A stretch of 64,000 bases of DNA from Aureimonas glaciei. GTDB lineage: Bacteria > Pseudomonadota > Alphaproteobacteria > Rhizobiales > Rhizobiaceae. The DNA is taken from contig NZ_BMJJ01000006.1 in assembly GCF_014643375.1 (NCBI RefSeq), positions 62,001-126,000 on the forward strand, in the 5' to 3' direction. Both the position numbers and the translations under genes were made by a program. The notes below the pieces were generated by a model. It searched no databases and was not told the DNA's origin. It worked only from the letters and a program-made list of their open reading frames with translations. Positions 62,595-64,000 of this stretch are shown piece by piece. Every line of letters begins with the position of its first letter. Position 1 is the stretch's first letter.

Positions 62595-64000
62595 TCAGCT
62601 CAGGCGCCTGCCCGCGGGGCCGCGGGCGAAGGGCCAGGGGTTCTCCGCGTGCGGCGCGACCTGCCGGCGCCCGGTGTCTCCGAGCGAGGCGAGCGGGCGG
62701 ACATGGTCCATATGGCCGCCGAGCGCTTCGTAGTCATCAAGGCGCAGGGTGAACTCGATCGGCGCGACAAGGGCCGGCGTCGGCACGTAGCCGAAGGCAT
62801 TGGCGGGCAGGCGTGTGACATCGACCATGAAGGTGATGCCGCCGCCCGGCCAGAGATAGACCGGCGCGCCGCCCGAGGTGACCTTCGTCAGCGCCTCTTT
62901 GACCGAGCGGGTGAGGCGGACCGGGTTGTCGGTCACCCCCGCCCGGAGCGAGCCGCCGGCGCCGCCGACGAAAAGCACGGTGCACATTGCCGGCTCGCAG
63001 TTCTCGGCGATCTTGTCGACCGCCCCGACGAGATCGGCGGGCATTTCCTTCGCCACCGGCACGAGGCTCTCGTCGAGCTCGTAATAGCCGGAATGCTCGC
63101 CCGTGGTCGATACCATCAGCAGCCGCAGGCCTGGAAAGGCCGTCTTCGGATCGAAGGGACCGAGGATGTCGAGGGGATCGGAGATATTCGTGCCGCCCCA
63201 GCCGGTGCCGGGCTCGGCCACCTGGAAATAGCGGCCGGGAGTCGAGCGGCGTCCCTTCAGCCTTATGCCGGTCGGCGGGATGTCGAGGAGCTTGCCGGCC
63301 TGGTGCTCGGAGAGGACGCCGGTGATGTGGTCGTCGACGACCACCACCTCGTCGACCTTGCCCAGCCATTGCCGGGCGAAAATGCCGATCGTCGCCGAGC
63401 CGCAGCCGACGCGCATCCGCTGCTCCGTCGTGCCGTTGACGATCGGCGGCTGGCCGGCCTGGACCACCAGCGTCGCGCCGCCGTCGACCTGCATTTCGAC
63501 GGCTGCGCCGTTGCAGAGGTCGAGCAGCGCCTGGCAGGCGACGCGGCCTTCCTTCTTGGAGCCGCCGGTGAGGTGGTGCACGCCGCCGAGCGAGAGCATC
63601 TGCGAGCCGTACTCGCCCGTGGTGACGTGGCCGACGACCTCGCCCTCGACGCGGACAGCATTCGTCTCCGGGCCGACGAAGCGGTCTGTATCGATCTTCA
63701 CCTTGACGCCGCAATAGCTGAAGATGCCTTCGGTGACGACGGTGACCATGTCGACGCCGTCGACCTCGGACGAGACGATGAAGGGTGCCGGCTTGTAGTC
63801 GGGATAGGTCGTGCCGGCGCCGATGGCGGTGACGAAGCGCTGCGGCGGCAGGATCGTGCCGTCCCAGTCGGCGGGCTGGCTGAAGGGCACGAGTTCGCCG
63901 TCCCTCGAGACGGTGCGCTCGAGCAGAATGTGCGGATCGACTCGGATCAATTCGCCCGCCAAATTGGCGTAGCGGTCACAGGCGCCGGTCATGCCCAGCT
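62595..64000 (-). CDS. 6-hydroxynicotinate-reductase-like protein (5' end outside window)
   Basis: At least 465 residues are visible. The frame is open to the window end, and the first visible ATG (63992) follows Leu-Gly codons, so the true start is probably beyond 64000. The fragment opens TGACDRYANLAGELIRVDPH. In proteins annotated as 6-hydroxynicotinate reductase this follows an N-terminal cysteine cluster, here cut off. Further on are GIFSYCGVKVKIDTDRFVG, GGVHHLTGGSKKEGR, RVGCGSATIGIFARQWLG and GWGGTNISDPLDILG. That enzyme reduces 6-hydroxynicotinate to 1,4,5,6-tetrahydro-6-oxonicotinate, the enamidase substrate. The neighbouring enamidase supports the call; it rests on recalled similarity. 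Confidence 0.72.
   Translation of the reverse strand, partial: LGMTGACDRYANLAGELIRVDPHILLERTVSRDGELVPFSQPADWDGTILPPQRFVTAIGAGTTYPDYKPAPFIVSSEVDGVDMVTVVTEGIFSYCGVKVKIDTDRFVGPETNAVRVEGEVVGHVTTGEYGSQMLSLGGVHHLTGGSKKEGRVACQALLDLCNGAAVEMQVDGGATLVVQAGQPPIVNGTTEQRMRVGCGSATIGIFARQWLGKVDEVVVVDDHITGVLSEHQAGKLLDIPPTGIRLKGRRSTPGRYFQVAEPGTGWGGTNISDPLDILGPFDPKTAFPGLRLLMVSTTGEHSGYYELDESLVPVAKEMPADLVGAVDKIAENCEPAMCTVLFVGGAGGSLRAGVTDNPVRLTRSVKEALTKVTSGGAPVYLWPGGGITFMVDVTRLPANAFGYVPTPALVAPIEFTLRLDDYEALGGHMDHVRPLASLGDTGRRQVAPHAENPWPFARGPAGRRLS

Overview
The window is high-GC DNA that looks like a chromosome of an alphaproteobacterium in the order Hyphomicrobiales (Rhizobiales). The evidence is the block tRNA-Leu, tig, clpP, clpX, lon and an HU gene on one strand, a DUF1127 micro-protein, TrmFO, and many ABC uptake operons joined by ATGA stop/start overlaps. 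A family such as Aurantimonadaceae would fit, but I cannot fix the genus. There is no rRNA, CRISPR array, insertion sequence or prophage; the only dispersed repeat is a nested inverted repeat present twice.

Region 1 (1-13.75 kb) is core genome: the tail of a squalene/phytoene-synthase-like gene, a DUF4153 membrane protein, trmFO, a DUF1127 protein, tRNA-Leu(UAG), trigger factor, an MscS-family channel, ClpP, ClpX, Lon and HU. The proteostasis genes are separated by clear hairpin terminators. clpP has a sigma-32-like promoter, and a perfect 18-bp palindrome lies upstream of lon.

Region 2 (13.75-28 kb) is accessory: a 14-TM MFS exporter, a Crp/Fnr regulator with a coupled 86-aa protein, an ornithine-cyclodeaminase-family enzyme, a second MFS carrier and an L-threonine aldolase. 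It then holds a complete peptide ABC importer (two permeases, two ATPases, binding protein) behind a proline-iminopeptidase-like hydrolase, divergent from a LuxR-type regulator with no luxI. The regulator carries Trp where AHL receptors have Tyr61 and Phe where they have Trp57. This is the layout and residue pattern of plant-signal-responsive LuxR solos.

Region 3 (28-44 kb) has two divergent operons. The minus operon is a GntR regulator, a TIGR04076 protein, an aldo/keto reductase, a SnoaL-like protein and a branched-chain-type binding protein. The plus operon is livGFHM-like transporter genes, kynureninase, tryptophan 2,3-dioxygenase and an aldo/keto reductase fused to a Rid domain. The binding protein and its membrane parts are therefore split across the divide. 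A polyamine-type ABC importer and a cysteine hydrolase follow.

Region 4 (44-49.3 kb) has two coupled, apparently cytoplasmic glycoside hydrolases with no transporter next to them.

Region 5 (49.4-64 kb) looks like a reductive nicotinate (or related N-heterocycle) degradation locus. A Liv-type transporter is in one operon with a two-subunit molybdenum hydroxylase of the NicA/NicB type. A MarR regulator is divergent from an enamidase. An opposing operon holds two AA_synth paralogues, a UPF0280 protein and a 6-hydroxynicotinate-reductase-like protein cut by the window end. A palindrome of the form TTnGTnnACnAA lies in three promoter regions: the polyamine-type importer, the Liv/NicAB operon and the enamidase gene.
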